Position numbers and translations under genes: made by a program. The notes beneath the pieces are model-generated. The model did no database searches and was not told where the DNA came from. It saw only the letters and a list, made by a program, of their open reading frames with translations. Source: Roseivirga echinicomitans (lineage in GTDB: Bacteria; Bacteroidota; Bacteroidia; Cytophagales; Cyclobacteriaceae). Taken from it: 64,000 nucleotides of DNA. Below are positions 29,632-37,372 of this stretch, piece by piece; positions within the stretch are counted from its first letter, which is position 1; every line of letters starts with the position of its first letter. Location: positions 1 to 64,000 of the forward strand of contig NZ_LRDB01000005.1 of NCBI RefSeq assembly GCF_001592935.1, read 5' to 3'.

Positions 29632-30783
29632 CTAGTTAAGACTTAACTTCAAGTAAACATCTTTGTCCTCTAACTCAAGAGATGAAATTTGGACTATCAA
29701 TCCATCTTTACTTGGGAAGGCAAACTCTATGTCGAAGGGCAATTGATAATACCGTTTATCCATCTTTGGTCCAATCACGATTAGTGTGTTTTGTAGCAAT
29801 TTTGAGTTATTATTTTCTAATTCATTTAATATTTCTCCATCGGAGTAATTGTCATAGATGGGATTTAGATGTCTGGAAAATCGGTAAACAAAATTACTAT
29901 AAGGGTTGAATAATGTTTTGTAGTAATTAGGGTATTTCAACTGCATAATAAGGCTATTCAGCCCTCTGTTATCAATGGGTTTCTTGAGTCCCTCTAAATG
30001 ATTAAGTCCAGTCATTCCGGTACTTATTTTTCCAAAGCTCCTTGAATTAATATTGAAAAATTCAATAGAATCAGAGTGATAGTTATTGATTAAGAGTAAG
30101 CTGTCAAAAGCTCTAATGATCTGACCACCTAAAAATGATGTTGGGAGAATTCTGTTCTCATACTTTCTTGGGTAACCAGACCACACCCTAAATTCATTAC
30201 TCTTCAGATTAAGTGTGTGGGTAACATATGTGTTGCTAGTGAATTGGAGATTGTTGGGATTCGAGTGGGGAACAGTGTTGATATAAAGGATAGAATTAAG
30301 TAACTCTCCGCCCTGTTGTTGTTCATTTGCATCAAAACTCATTGTCGCCTCGGACTCATATTCATAAACCTGTGTCAGTTCTGAGTTTCGATTATATAGG
30401 AAGGCTTTATTCAAAGATGTTGGAAATACAAAAACGGAATCTGAATTATGCCAGTAGAAACTGGGTGAGTTGGTTTTAAATCCGTTTGGCCCATATTGGG
30501 GTATGTTGATAACATCTCTATAATCAAAAGTGTAGTTATCAATTATAAGGAGTTGTAAGCCCTCCCCATTTGTCGCTGATATAATTAAGTAAGAAGTGTC
30601 ATTTAATACTTTTGTTTGCCATTTAGGCATCAGGGAATAGGTGAATTCCTCACTCTTATTAACAAATAATGTGTCTATGTCAGTTATTTCGCGAAAATTA
30701 ATTTTCCCAGCTTTGTTTGAATCCTGACAGCCACATAGGATGATTATTAAAGTAAAGGATAAGAATAGGTTTTTATAATTCAT
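29632..30783 (-). CDS. DUF4221-like lipoprotein
   Basis: A 383-residue exported protein. The N-terminal hydrophobic segment ends in a lipobox ILCGC (Cys near residue 19), so lipid anchoring is predicted. The body is rich in beta strands with repeated aromatic and Asn residues, as in the Bacteroidota-restricted DUF4221 family, whose function is unknown. Its start codon overlaps the TGA of the upstream GNAT gene by one base (TGATG), so the two are translationally coupled. Family assignment is from general resemblance and is moderate. Confidence 0.65.
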   Translation of the reverse strand: MNYKNLFLSFTLIIILCGCQDSNKAGKINFREITDIDTLFVNKSEEFTYSLMPKWQTKVLNDTSYLIISATNGEGLQLLIIDNYTFDYRDVINIPQYGPNGFKTNSPSFYWHNSDSVFVFPTSLNKAFLYNRNSELTQVYEYESEATMSFDANEQQQGGELLNSILYINTVPHSNPNNLQFTSNTYVTHTLNLKSNEFRVWSGYPRKYENRILPTSFLGGQIIRAFDSLLLINNYHSDSIEFFNINSRSFGKISTGMTGLNHLEGLKKPIDNRGLNSLIMQLKYPNYYKTLFNPYSNFVYRFSRHLNPIYDNYSDGEILNELENNNSKLLQNTLIVIGPKMDKRYYQLPFDIEFAFPSKDGLIVQISSLELEDKDVYLKLSLN

Positions 30784-31289
30784 CAGTAATCAATACTATA
30801 TAAGAGTTCGTCACTTTCTTTCGTGTACTTTTCATGGTACTGTCTTTCCAGTCCGATTTTCTGTAACAAATGTTGAGAAGTGCTGTTTTTAGAGCCTGTA
30901 ATGGCTAAAATGGTGTTAAAGCCCAGTTGAGTATTTCCATAATGAAGCATAGCTTTGGCTGCTTCAGAAATATATCCATAGCCTTCAAATTTTGGCAAAA
31001 TAGCATAGCCAATATCAGGATGATCTAGATAATCACGCTGTAAAAAGCCACAAAGACCAATAGGAGAGTTGTCGACCTTAAGCACAACTTTGTATAGTCC
31101 AAAACCATGGTCATTGTAACTTTTTATCAATGCATTCTTAATGTAGTTTTCAGCATCCGTAAGAGACTCAATCCCACGATCGCCAATAAACTCAATCCAA
31201 TTGGGGCTGTTCAGCAATGTGAAAATGAATACTTGGTCATCAAGGGTGCTTTTTTCTAAGCGTAAGCGTTCGGTTTCTAAAACAATCAT
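30783..31289 (-). CDS. GNAT family N-acetyltransferase, RimJ/RimL-like
   Basis: Acetyltransferase of the ribosomal-protein-acetylase-like subgroup. The N-terminus ETERLRLEKSTLDD at residues 5-18 is typical, and the acetyl-CoA loop and helix lie in LPKFEGYGYISEAA near residue 100. The C-terminal SQHLLQKIGLE segment is near residue 145. The length is 168 residues. It is the first gene of the minus-strand cluster and its stop overlaps the DUF4221 start. The substrate is unknown. Confidence 0.87.
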   Translation of the reverse strand: MIVLETERLRLEKSTLDDQVFIFTLLNSPNWIEFIGDRGIESLTDAENYIKNALIKSYNDHGFGLYKVVLKVDNSPIGLCGFLQRDYLDHPDIGYAILPKFEGYGYISEAAKAMLHYGNTQLGFNTILAITGSKNSTSQHLLQKIGLERQYHEKYTKESDELLYSIDY

Positions 31290-31455
31290 GGTTGCAGCAA
31301 TGTCGTTTTAAGATAACGGATATATTTCTAAAAATGATTGTTGAAATGTCTCTTTAGCTATTCTTTGTTCTCTTTTCAAACCTGTTAAAATTTAAAATAC
31401 CATTGAACGTCCGTTAATGAATTGGAGATGTTAAATGGTTAAAGTAGTTTTCGAT

Positions 31456-32010
31456 ATGAATAAGAACCTGTCGAAGTTGTGTTGGATGATTTGCTTGATT
31501 GCATTTGCAACACCCACCTTTGGGCAGATGGGGGAATCAATTGAAGCCGAGACCATGATTGAATGGAGTGAGTCGCGGCCATTGGAATGGAAAGACTACA
31601 CCTACAGACGCATCAGGCTAAAGGGGAGTATGGCTTTGACCATGGTCAAGCATTCCGTAAAAGGGTACTTAAGAAACGGGTTACCAGAGTTTGAGATCAA
31701 AGTGCTTTTTAGAAGGCCCAATTCATGGACATCGGACACCACGAGTTTGGATTTACTAGGGCATGAGCAGTTGCATTTTGATATTGCTGAATTGTACAGA
31801 AGAAAAATAGAGCAAGAAATTATCAAACTTCAGAAGAAAAAGGAGAGGAAGGCCGCTGTGTATAGAGAAGAGATAAAGCGTGTTTTGGCTGAATTTAATG
31901 TCTACTCAAGAAGGTATGATCGAGAAAGCGACCATGGGAAGAGTAGACCCGAACAAGCAAGATGGAAGAAAGAAGTAGAGATGGGGCTAAAAGAGCTTCA
32001 TTCTAATTAA
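31456..32010 (+). CDS. Exported DUF922-like protein
   Basis: A protein of about 184 residues with a signal peptide (residues 5-24). The central motif HEQLHFDIAELYRR near residue 103 resembles the HExxH-type helix of DUF922 proteins, which are probable zinc-dependent proteases or relatives; here the residues read H-E-Q-L-H, so the motif is intact. A frame opens at 31435, but the ATG at 31456 gives a cleaner signal peptide and is preferred. The C-terminus is helical and basic. It is a single gene that precedes a convergent BASS transporter with no clear terminator between them. Confidence 0.68.
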   Translation: MNKNLSKLCWMICLIAFATPTFGQMGESIEAETMIEWSESRPLEWKDYTYRRIRLKGSMALTMVKHSVKGYLRNGLPEFEIKVLFRRPNSWTSDTTSLDLLGHEQLHFDIAELYRRKIEQEIIKLQKKKERKAAVYREEIKRVLAEFNVYSRRYDRESDHGKSRPEQARWKKEVEMGLKELHSN

Positions 32011-32053
32011 GATAATAACATATTAAATTATGTAAATATGTTTAATTTTTATT

Positions 32054-32971
32054 TTATACTATTTTCACTACAGACCACTTTGAACGATAGGCGAAAAGCG
32101 AGGCGATAATATAACCAGAGAAGATATCCCAAACACCCCACCATGCCGCAATAAGGGCCATCGGTCCATTTCCGTCAAAGAAATTAAAGATGAGTACAAG
32201 TGCAAGGCCTCCATTTTGAATTCCAGTCTCAATAGAAATCGTTCTGCAATCCTGTTCGTTATTTTTGAAGAGTTTACCTGTGAAATAACCAAGCGCCAAG
32301 GCCATTAGATTATGTAGCAATACCAATGCCACCACATAATGAATGTAGTTTTTAAAGACATCCAGATTATCGATTGTGGCCACCACGATAAAAGCGATTA
32401 GAATAAGGAAAGAAATCACCTTGATAGGCTTTTCTATTATACTGGCGAATTTTGGTATTTTACTACTCACTACTAATCCTAAGAGTAGGGGGAATACCAA
32501 AATCAGAAAAACCGTTTTAAACATGTCGGTAAAACTCAATCCAATGCTTTGAATTATTTCTGACGTTTCTGGCGATAAGCTGCCCCAAAAACTAAAGTTG
32601 AAAGGAGTGGCAAAGGCAGCAACTACCGTAGCGATTGCCGTGAGCGTAACCGAAAGTGCCACATTCCCTTTGCCCACCATAGAATAGAAATTAGAGACAT
32701 TTCCGCCAGGGCAGGCTGCTACTAAGATCATTCCTAGAGCTAAGCCCGGATGAGGTTTTATCAGAAAAATCAGTAAAAATGTAAAAGCTGGGAGCAGAAG
32801 AAACTGGCTGGTTAGGCCAGTGAAAACGGCTTTCTTGTTGTTGATCAGGCTGATGAAATTGTCCTTTTTAAGATTAAGGGCAACGCCAAACATGATAAAC
32901 CCCAGACAAAAATTAAGCAAACCAACGCTATCACTGGTGAAATTGATCCTGACTTGTTCGAGTGTAGACAT
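32054..32971 (-). CDS. Bile acid:sodium symporter (BASS) family transporter
   Basis: Inner-membrane sodium-coupled organic-anion transporter. Nine to ten hydrophobic segments are visible, with the family motifs ACPGGNVSNFYS near residue 85 and ETGIQNGGLALVL near residue 248 that form the sodium-binding crossing region. The length is 305 residues. The likely promoter ends only four bases before the ATG, so the transcript may be leaderless. The substrate is not readable; bacterial members often carry 2-keto acids or steroids. Confidence 0.9.
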   Translation of the reverse strand: MSTLEQVRINFTSDSVGLLNFCLGFIMFGVALNLKKDNFISLINNKKAVFTGLTSQFLLLPAFTFLLIFLIKPHPGLALGMILVAACPGGNVSNFYSMVGKGNVALSVTLTAIATVVAAFATPFNFSFWGSLSPETSEIIQSIGLSFTDMFKTVFLILVFPLLLGLVVSSKIPKFASIIEKPIKVISFLILIAFIVVATIDNLDVFKNYIHYVVALVLLHNLMALALGYFTGKLFKNNEQDCRTISIETGIQNGGLALVLIFNFFDGNGPMALIAAWWGVWDIFSGYIIASLFAYRSKWSVVKIV

Positions 32972-32975
32972 TCGT

Positions 32976-33005
32976 CAAATCTAAAGAAGAACCCGATCAT
33001 AACAA
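32976..33005 (-). promoter_or_regulatory. Promoter of the BASS transporter gene
   Basis: Read on the minus strand: TTG (33005-33003), 19 nt, TAGATTTG (32983-32976), a full match to the Bacteroidota -33/-7 consensus. The start codon begins four bases after the -7 box. Confidence 0.5.
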
Positions 33006-33088
33006 ATTTGACTTTTGTGCTTAATAATCTTGGTTTCTACTTTACTTATAAAGAAGAATTCGCCAATTTCGCATCAAATTTAAATGAT

Positions 33089-33196
33089 ATGTTGATCTAC
33101 GGTTTCGTATTGCTCCTTTTTGTATTTGCTATTCTAGCACCAAAACTTTTGCCTAACAAAAAAGTAAGCAACCATAAAAAAGATTGGGAGGTTTAA
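33089..33196 (+). CDS. Possible 35-residue single-pass membrane protein
   Basis: Short ORF starting at an ATG with a hydrophobic core (about 18 residues of Leu/Val/Phe/Ile/Ala) followed by a Pro-Lys-Leu-Leu-Pro junction and a basic tail, the layout of small inner-membrane proteins. The frame is open upstream to 32954, but that part reads like intergenic sequence. It could be a real small protein or chance; only composition supports it. Confidence 0.3.
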   Translation: MLIYGFVLLLFVFAILAPKLLPNKKVSNHKKDWEV

Positions 33197-33211
33197 AGAA
33201 AACCTCTTTCT

Positions 33212-34225
33212 CTACTTTACTTCCTCTCTACCATCTGCGTGCAAGGCAAAGCGCCCTCTACTTTTTTCATGGGTATGGTCGTGTTTAGGCCAAGGCCAGC
33301 CACCAAACTGAGTGTTTTGGTATTCATTCATGGCCTGCTGAATTTCCGCATTATCATTCATTACAAACGGGCCGTATTGTGCCACAAGTTCACCAATCGG
33401 TTTCCCTTGCAACATTAATAACTTCGATTCTCCGCTGCCATTTTTAAGTGTTGTTGCTTTAGTGGCGTCCACTTTAATCACATTTCCTTTTTTCACGGTG
33501 CTTCCGTCTATTTCCATGTCCTCACCAGCATAGAAATACAAACTCCTATTTACTCCTGCCGAAGCAGTCGGTAATTGCCATTCCGCATTTGGTGACAATA
33601 CCATTGTCCAAATAGCAACTTCGTTTTCGGGATTGGCTGCCCAAGAATCTGGAGCAGGAGCGGGGGACGTAGAATCTCCAACCTTACCATTGATGACATT
33701 TACTTTTGTTCGGTTTCCTTGCTCATCTGTATGCGTGAAAACAGGAATATCTTCATGCCAAAGCATAGCGAAATGCGGTTTAACCATTTTATTGGCTTTG
33801 GGTAAGTTCAACCATATTTGAAAAAGCACTAAAGGATTGTCCTCAGCTTCATTGAGCAATGGAAACATTTCAGCATGCTGAACGCCTTTGCCAGCCGTCA
33901 TCCATTGCACATCACCATTGCCGAATCTACCTGCGGCACCTAACGAATCGGAATGGTCTACCAAGCCTTTTTCTGCAATGGTAACAGTTTCAAACCCACG
34001 ATGCGGGTGTGCAGGAAAACCTGGTACGGTTTGTCCGTGGTACATACTCCAACCGTCTTTCCCTGCAAAGTCAGAACCTAAGTTTCGGCCCGAAAGCGAA
34101 GCTGTGGGGCCCATTTGACCGTTCCCTTTAGGGTAATTGTCATGGTGAAAGGCACAAAAGAGAAATGGATCACTCGTTTGCCATGGAAAAGAAAGGGGCT
34201 GTATTGATAAAATTGAATTGTTCAT
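33212..34225 (-). CDS. Pirin family bicupin protein
   Basis: Iron-binding bicupin; members act as quercetin dioxygenases or redox regulators. Metal-ligand motifs of the first cupin are clear: [11 protein letters not shown] near residue 60, a His in LVDHSD, and the later [17 protein letters not shown]. The C-terminal cupin ends with MQGKPIGE. The frame extends 30 codons further upstream, but the Met at 34225 aligns with the usual pirin start. It is about 337 residues, slightly long because of a charged C-terminal tail. It is monocistronic and divergent from the membrane protein at 34379. Confidence 0.88.
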   Translation of the reverse strand: MNNSILSIQPLSFPWQTSDPFLFCAFHHDNYPKGNGQMGPTASLSGRNLGSDFAGKDGWSMYHGQTVPGFPAHPHRGFETVTIAEKGLVDHSDSLGAAGRFGNGDVQWMTAGKGVQHAEMFPLLNEAEDNPLVLFQIWLNLPKANKMVKPHFAMLWHEDIPVFTHTDEQGNRTKVNVINGKVGDSTSPAPAPDSWAANPENEVAIWTMVLSPNAEWQLPTASAGVNRSLYFYAGEDMEIDGSTVKKGNVIKVDATKATTLKNGSGESKLLMLQGKPIGELVAQYGPFVMNDNAEIQQAMNEYQNTQFGGWPWPKHDHTHEKSRGRFALHADGREEVK

Positions 34226-34378
34226 AATTTTATATTTGAATGTACCAACATATAAATAATTCGGATGGTTTCCTTTTTTCGTTTTTGAAATTAAATTCGA
34301 GGTGAATGGAGTCAATATACATTGATATCCATGTCTTAAATGATTACAATTGTTATCTTCGCGCCAAATTATAATCGA

Positions 34379-34846
34379 ATGGACAAGTTAGTTGGGTTTA
34401 TAAGAACGTTAAGTTATCTCACTTTTTTGGCCGCCCTTATCTGGGCTTATGCGTCTTTGGCGGGGCAAGTATCTTATAAGTTCGATGGTGACGGTACCGC
34501 GATGGAGATTGTGGATAAGAATACTTTCTTTTTCGCCAGTGTAATTATCTTTTTAGTAGCCAACATCATTTGTGTGTCCTTTCTTAAAGTACTCAAGAAA
34601 ATCAAGTCTTCTGAAGAAGGGGCTGGGATTCGAAATAAGGGATTAAAGTCAGATGTGATTACTTGGGTAAAGGGTTTTGCTGGAATTCTGAATATCATGT
34701 TTACCACTATCGTATTCTTCATCGGTTATATGAATATGAATGAATTGAAGCTCGATGTCTTGAGTGTTTATATTTATATCGGACCAGTTTTATTGATCTT
34801 TTGGTTTTTCTACCTAGTGAAAATACTTTCGGTACGCAGGGCCTAA
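34379..34846 (+). CDS. Four-helix membrane protein of unknown function
   Basis: About 155 residues with four hydrophobic segments and short polar loops. I recognise no family. The ATG at 34379 is chosen because it begins a typical membrane-protein N-terminus; the frame is open from 34340. A TATCTTCG at 34354-34361 resembles a -7 element 17 nt before this start. It lies alone upstream of parE, separated by 176 nt without an obvious terminator. Confidence 0.7.
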   Translation: MDKLVGFIRTLSYLTFLAALIWAYASLAGQVSYKFDGDGTAMEIVDKNTFFFASVIIFLVANIICVSFLKVLKKIKSSEEGAGIRNKGLKSDVITWVKGFAGILNIMFTTIVFFIGYMNMNELKLDVLSVYIYIGPVLLIFWFFYLVKILSVRRA

Positions 34847-35022
34847 AACAAAAAACTAACAGTCGTATTTCTCTCTTTCATTGACTTTCAATTTGTTAAG
34901 CCTTTTTAAGGTTTTTATTGGGAAAAGTCAATAGTGACTTTTTAGTTTTTATATTTTAACTTCCGCCTTAATTTGTGCGGAACAGCACGAAATTTCTACT
35001 TGAATCTTATTGGAGTTTTTGA

Positions 35023-36891
35023 ATGGCGAATGAAGTAGCAAACTACACCGAGGATAGTATTCGGTCCCTCGATTGGAAAGAACATATCAGACTTAGACCA
35101 GGAATGTACATCGGTAAATTGGGTGACGGTACGGCCCAAGACGATGGTATTTACGTCCTCGTAAAGGAAGTAATGGACAACAGTATTGACGAACACATGA
35201 TGGGCTTTGGTAAGACCATCGATGTGAAAGTCTCTGAACTTAAGGTAGAAGTTCGCGATTACGGTCGTGGAATTCCTTTGGGTAAAGTGGTCGATTGCGT
35301 TTCTAAGATTAACACAGGAGGTAAATACGACAGCGGAGCTTTCCAAAAGTCTGTAGGACTAAACGGAGTAGGTACCAAGGCGGTGAACGCACTTTCTAGC
35401 TTTTTTAAGGTGCAGTCTTACCGCGAAGGCCGAACCAAAGTAGCTGAATTTGAAAGGGGTGAAATCAGAAATGATGAAGCAGAAGCGGCCAGCAGTGGCC
35501 GTAACGGAACGCTTATTGTTTTCAGACCCGATGATACCATTTTCAAGAATTACCATTTCATTCCCGAATATCTTGACGACCTGATGTGGAACTACAGTTT
35601 CCTGAATGCAGGTCTCACCATTAATTTCAATGGAACAAAATATCATTCTGAAAAAGGTCTTTATGACCTTTTGCTTAGGAAAACCAATGCAGATACTTTA
35701 AGGTACCCAATCATTCACTTAAAGGGCGAGGATATTGAAATTGCCATGTCGCACAGTAATCAGTATGGTGAGGATTACTATTCGTTTGTGAATGGGCAGT
35801 ACACCACTCAAGGCGGAACGCATCAAGCTGCATTTAGAGAAGCTGTTGTGAAAACGATTAGAGAGTTCTACAATAAGAATTTTGAAGCCACTGATGTTCG
35901 TGCTTCGATTGTGGGAGCCATTGCCGTAAGGGTACAAGAGCCAGTTTTCGAATCTCAAACGAAAACTAAACTGGGTTCGCAAAATGTAGCGCCTGATGGG
36001 CCAACCATGCGAACCTTCGTAAACGACTTTGTTAAAAAGGCACTTGATGATTACTTACATAAGGATTCAGAAACTGCCAATCTACTTTTAAAACGAATCC
36101 TTCAGTCGGAACGTGAAAGAAAAGAGATTGCGGGTATTAAGAAATTGGCCAACGAAAGGGCGAAGAAAGCCAATCTTCACAATAAGAAATTAAGAGACTG
36201 CCGTATTCATTTAGACGACAAAAAAGGTGATGATGACTTGAGAAATGCCTCAACGCTTTTTATTACCGAAGGAGACTCTGCCAGTGGTTCGATTACTAAA
36301 TCGAGAAATGTACAAACCCAGGCTGTTTTTAGTTTGAGAGGGAAGCCTTTGAACTGCTATGGTTATTCTAAAAAGGTGGTGTATGAAAACGAAGAGTTTA
36401 ACCTGCTTCAGCATGCCCTAAATATTGAAGATGGATTGGAAGGCTTGCGCTACGACAAAATCGTAATTGCTACGGATGCCGATGTAGACGGAATGCACAT
36501 TCGTCTACTCCTCTTGACTTACTTCCTTCAATTTTTCCCTGATCTGGTAAGAAGAGGCCATGTCTATATTCTTGAAACGCCATTGTTTAGGGTTCGAAAT
36601 AAAAAAGAAACGATCTATTGCTATAGCGAGGAAGAAAAGCAAACGGCTGTGGCCAAACTTGGCAACAAACCTGAGATTACACGATTCAAAGGTTTGGGTG
36701 AAATTTCCCCAGAAGAATTCAAAGGCTTTATCAATGCTCAAATGCGTTTAGAGCCTATCATTCTGAGAAAAGATACCAGTATTGAAGAATTACTGAAATT
36801 CTACATGGGAAAAAACACACCAGACCGCCAAAACTTCATCATTGACCGACTAAAAGTAGAAAAAGACTTGGTTGCCGAAACGACAGGATAA
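35023..36891 (+). CDS. parE: DNA topoisomerase IV subunit B
   Basis: ATPase subunit of topoisomerase IV, which decatenates daughter chromosomes. The GHKL ATP-binding motifs are [10 protein letters not shown] near residue 50, DYGRGIP near residue 82 and [10 protein letters not shown] near residue 115. The TOPRIM metal site comprises EGDSASGS near residue 416 and DADVDG near residue 485. The length of 622 residues matches ParE rather than longer GyrB proteins. ParC follows on the same strand, with a GxxExxY gene between them. Confidence 0.93.
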   Translation: MANEVANYTEDSIRSLDWKEHIRLRPGMYIGKLGDGTAQDDGIYVLVKEVMDNSIDEHMMGFGKTIDVKVSELKVEVRDYGRGIPLGKVVDCVSKINTGGKYDSGAFQKSVGLNGVGTKAVNALSSFFKVQSYREGRTKVAEFERGEIRNDEAEAASSGRNGTLIVFRPDDTIFKNYHFIPEYLDDLMWNYSFLNAGLTINFNGTKYHSEKGLYDLLLRKTNADTLRYPIIHLKGEDIEIAMSHSNQYGEDYYSFVNGQYTTQGGTHQAAFREAVVKTIREFYNKNFEATDVRASIVGAIAVRVQEPVFESQTKTKLGSQNVAPDGPTMRTFVNDFVKKALDDYLHKDSETANLLLKRILQSERERKEIAGIKKLANERAKKANLHNKKLRDCRIHLDDKKGDDDLRNASTLFITEGDSASGSITKSRNVQTQAVFSLRGKPLNCYGYSKKVVYENEEFNLLQHALNIEDGLEGLRYDKIVIATDADVDGMHIRLLLLTYFLQFFPDLVRRGHVYILETPLFRVRNKKETIYCYSEEEKQTAVAKLGNKPEITRFKGLGEISPEEFKGFINAQMRLEPIILRKDTSIEELLKFYMGKNTPDRQNFIIDRLKVEKDLVAETTG

Positions 36892-36911
36892 TATGTCTAG
36901 ATCAGGATTAA

Positions 36912-36920
36912 CAGAATTAT
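36912..36920 (+). repeat. Left inverted repeat around the GxxExxY gene
   Basis: CAGAATTAT is the exact reverse complement of 37357-37365. It sits within a run of CAGGATT/CAGAATT units just before the gene. Confidence 0.45.
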
Positions 36921-36931
36921 AAAATGGCTGA

Positions 36932-37315
36932 ATGGAGAAGGATGAGCTTACATATGCAGTTATCGGTTGCGCTATGAAAGTTCATAACACTTTAGGTCCT
37001 GGCTTTCAAGAAGTCATTTATCAACGATGTTTGGCCATTGAATTGGAAAGGGCAGGTATTGGCTATAAAAGAGAACAAGAGCAGGTAGTTTTTTATGATG
37101 GAATTGAAGTGGGGCTTCGCAGAGCAGATTTTATTGTGGAGGACCAAGTGGTGGTTGAACTGAAAGCTTTGGTGAGACTAGAAGATGCTCATTTGGCACA
37201 AGCAAAGAATTACACTGTGGCTTATGATTTTCCTAAAGGACTACTGATAAACTTTGGCGGTAAGAGCCTTGAATACAAATTATTGTTTAACCCAAAATAC
37301 CAAGATCAGAAATAG
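36932..37315 (+). CDS. GxxExxY family protein inserted between parE and parC
   Basis: A 127-residue protein of the GxxExxY family. The name-giving motif is seen as GPGFQEVIY at residues 22-30. The C-terminal half has D-F-I-V-E-D, then VVVELKAL, which reads as a PD-(D/E)xK-like nuclease core (Asp, then Glu-x-Lys near residues 68-83); the catalytic role is inferred. The gene begins 40 nt after parE and ends 57 nt before parC. Nine-base inverted repeats (CAGAATTAT at 36912-36920 and ATAATTCTG at 37357-37365) bracket it, so it may be a recent insertion into a topoisomerase IV operon. Confidence 0.88.
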   Translation: MEKDELTYAVIGCAMKVHNTLGPGFQEVIYQRCLAIELERAGIGYKREQEQVVFYDGIEVGLRRADFIVEDQVVVELKALVRLEDAHLAQAKNYTVAYDFPKGLLINFGGKSLEYKLLFNPKYQDQK

Positions 37316-37356
37316 CTTTTGGGTAGCTACGAATCTTGAGAATTCTCAGATTCTGA

Positions 37357-37365
37357 ATAATTCTG
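37357..37365 (-). repeat. Right inverted repeat around the GxxExxY gene
   Basis: ATAATTCTG is the partner of 36912-36920. It continues leftwards as further ATTCT-containing units from 37332, including the palindrome GAGAATTCTC. Confidence 0.45.
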
Positions 37366-37372
37366 ATCAAAG

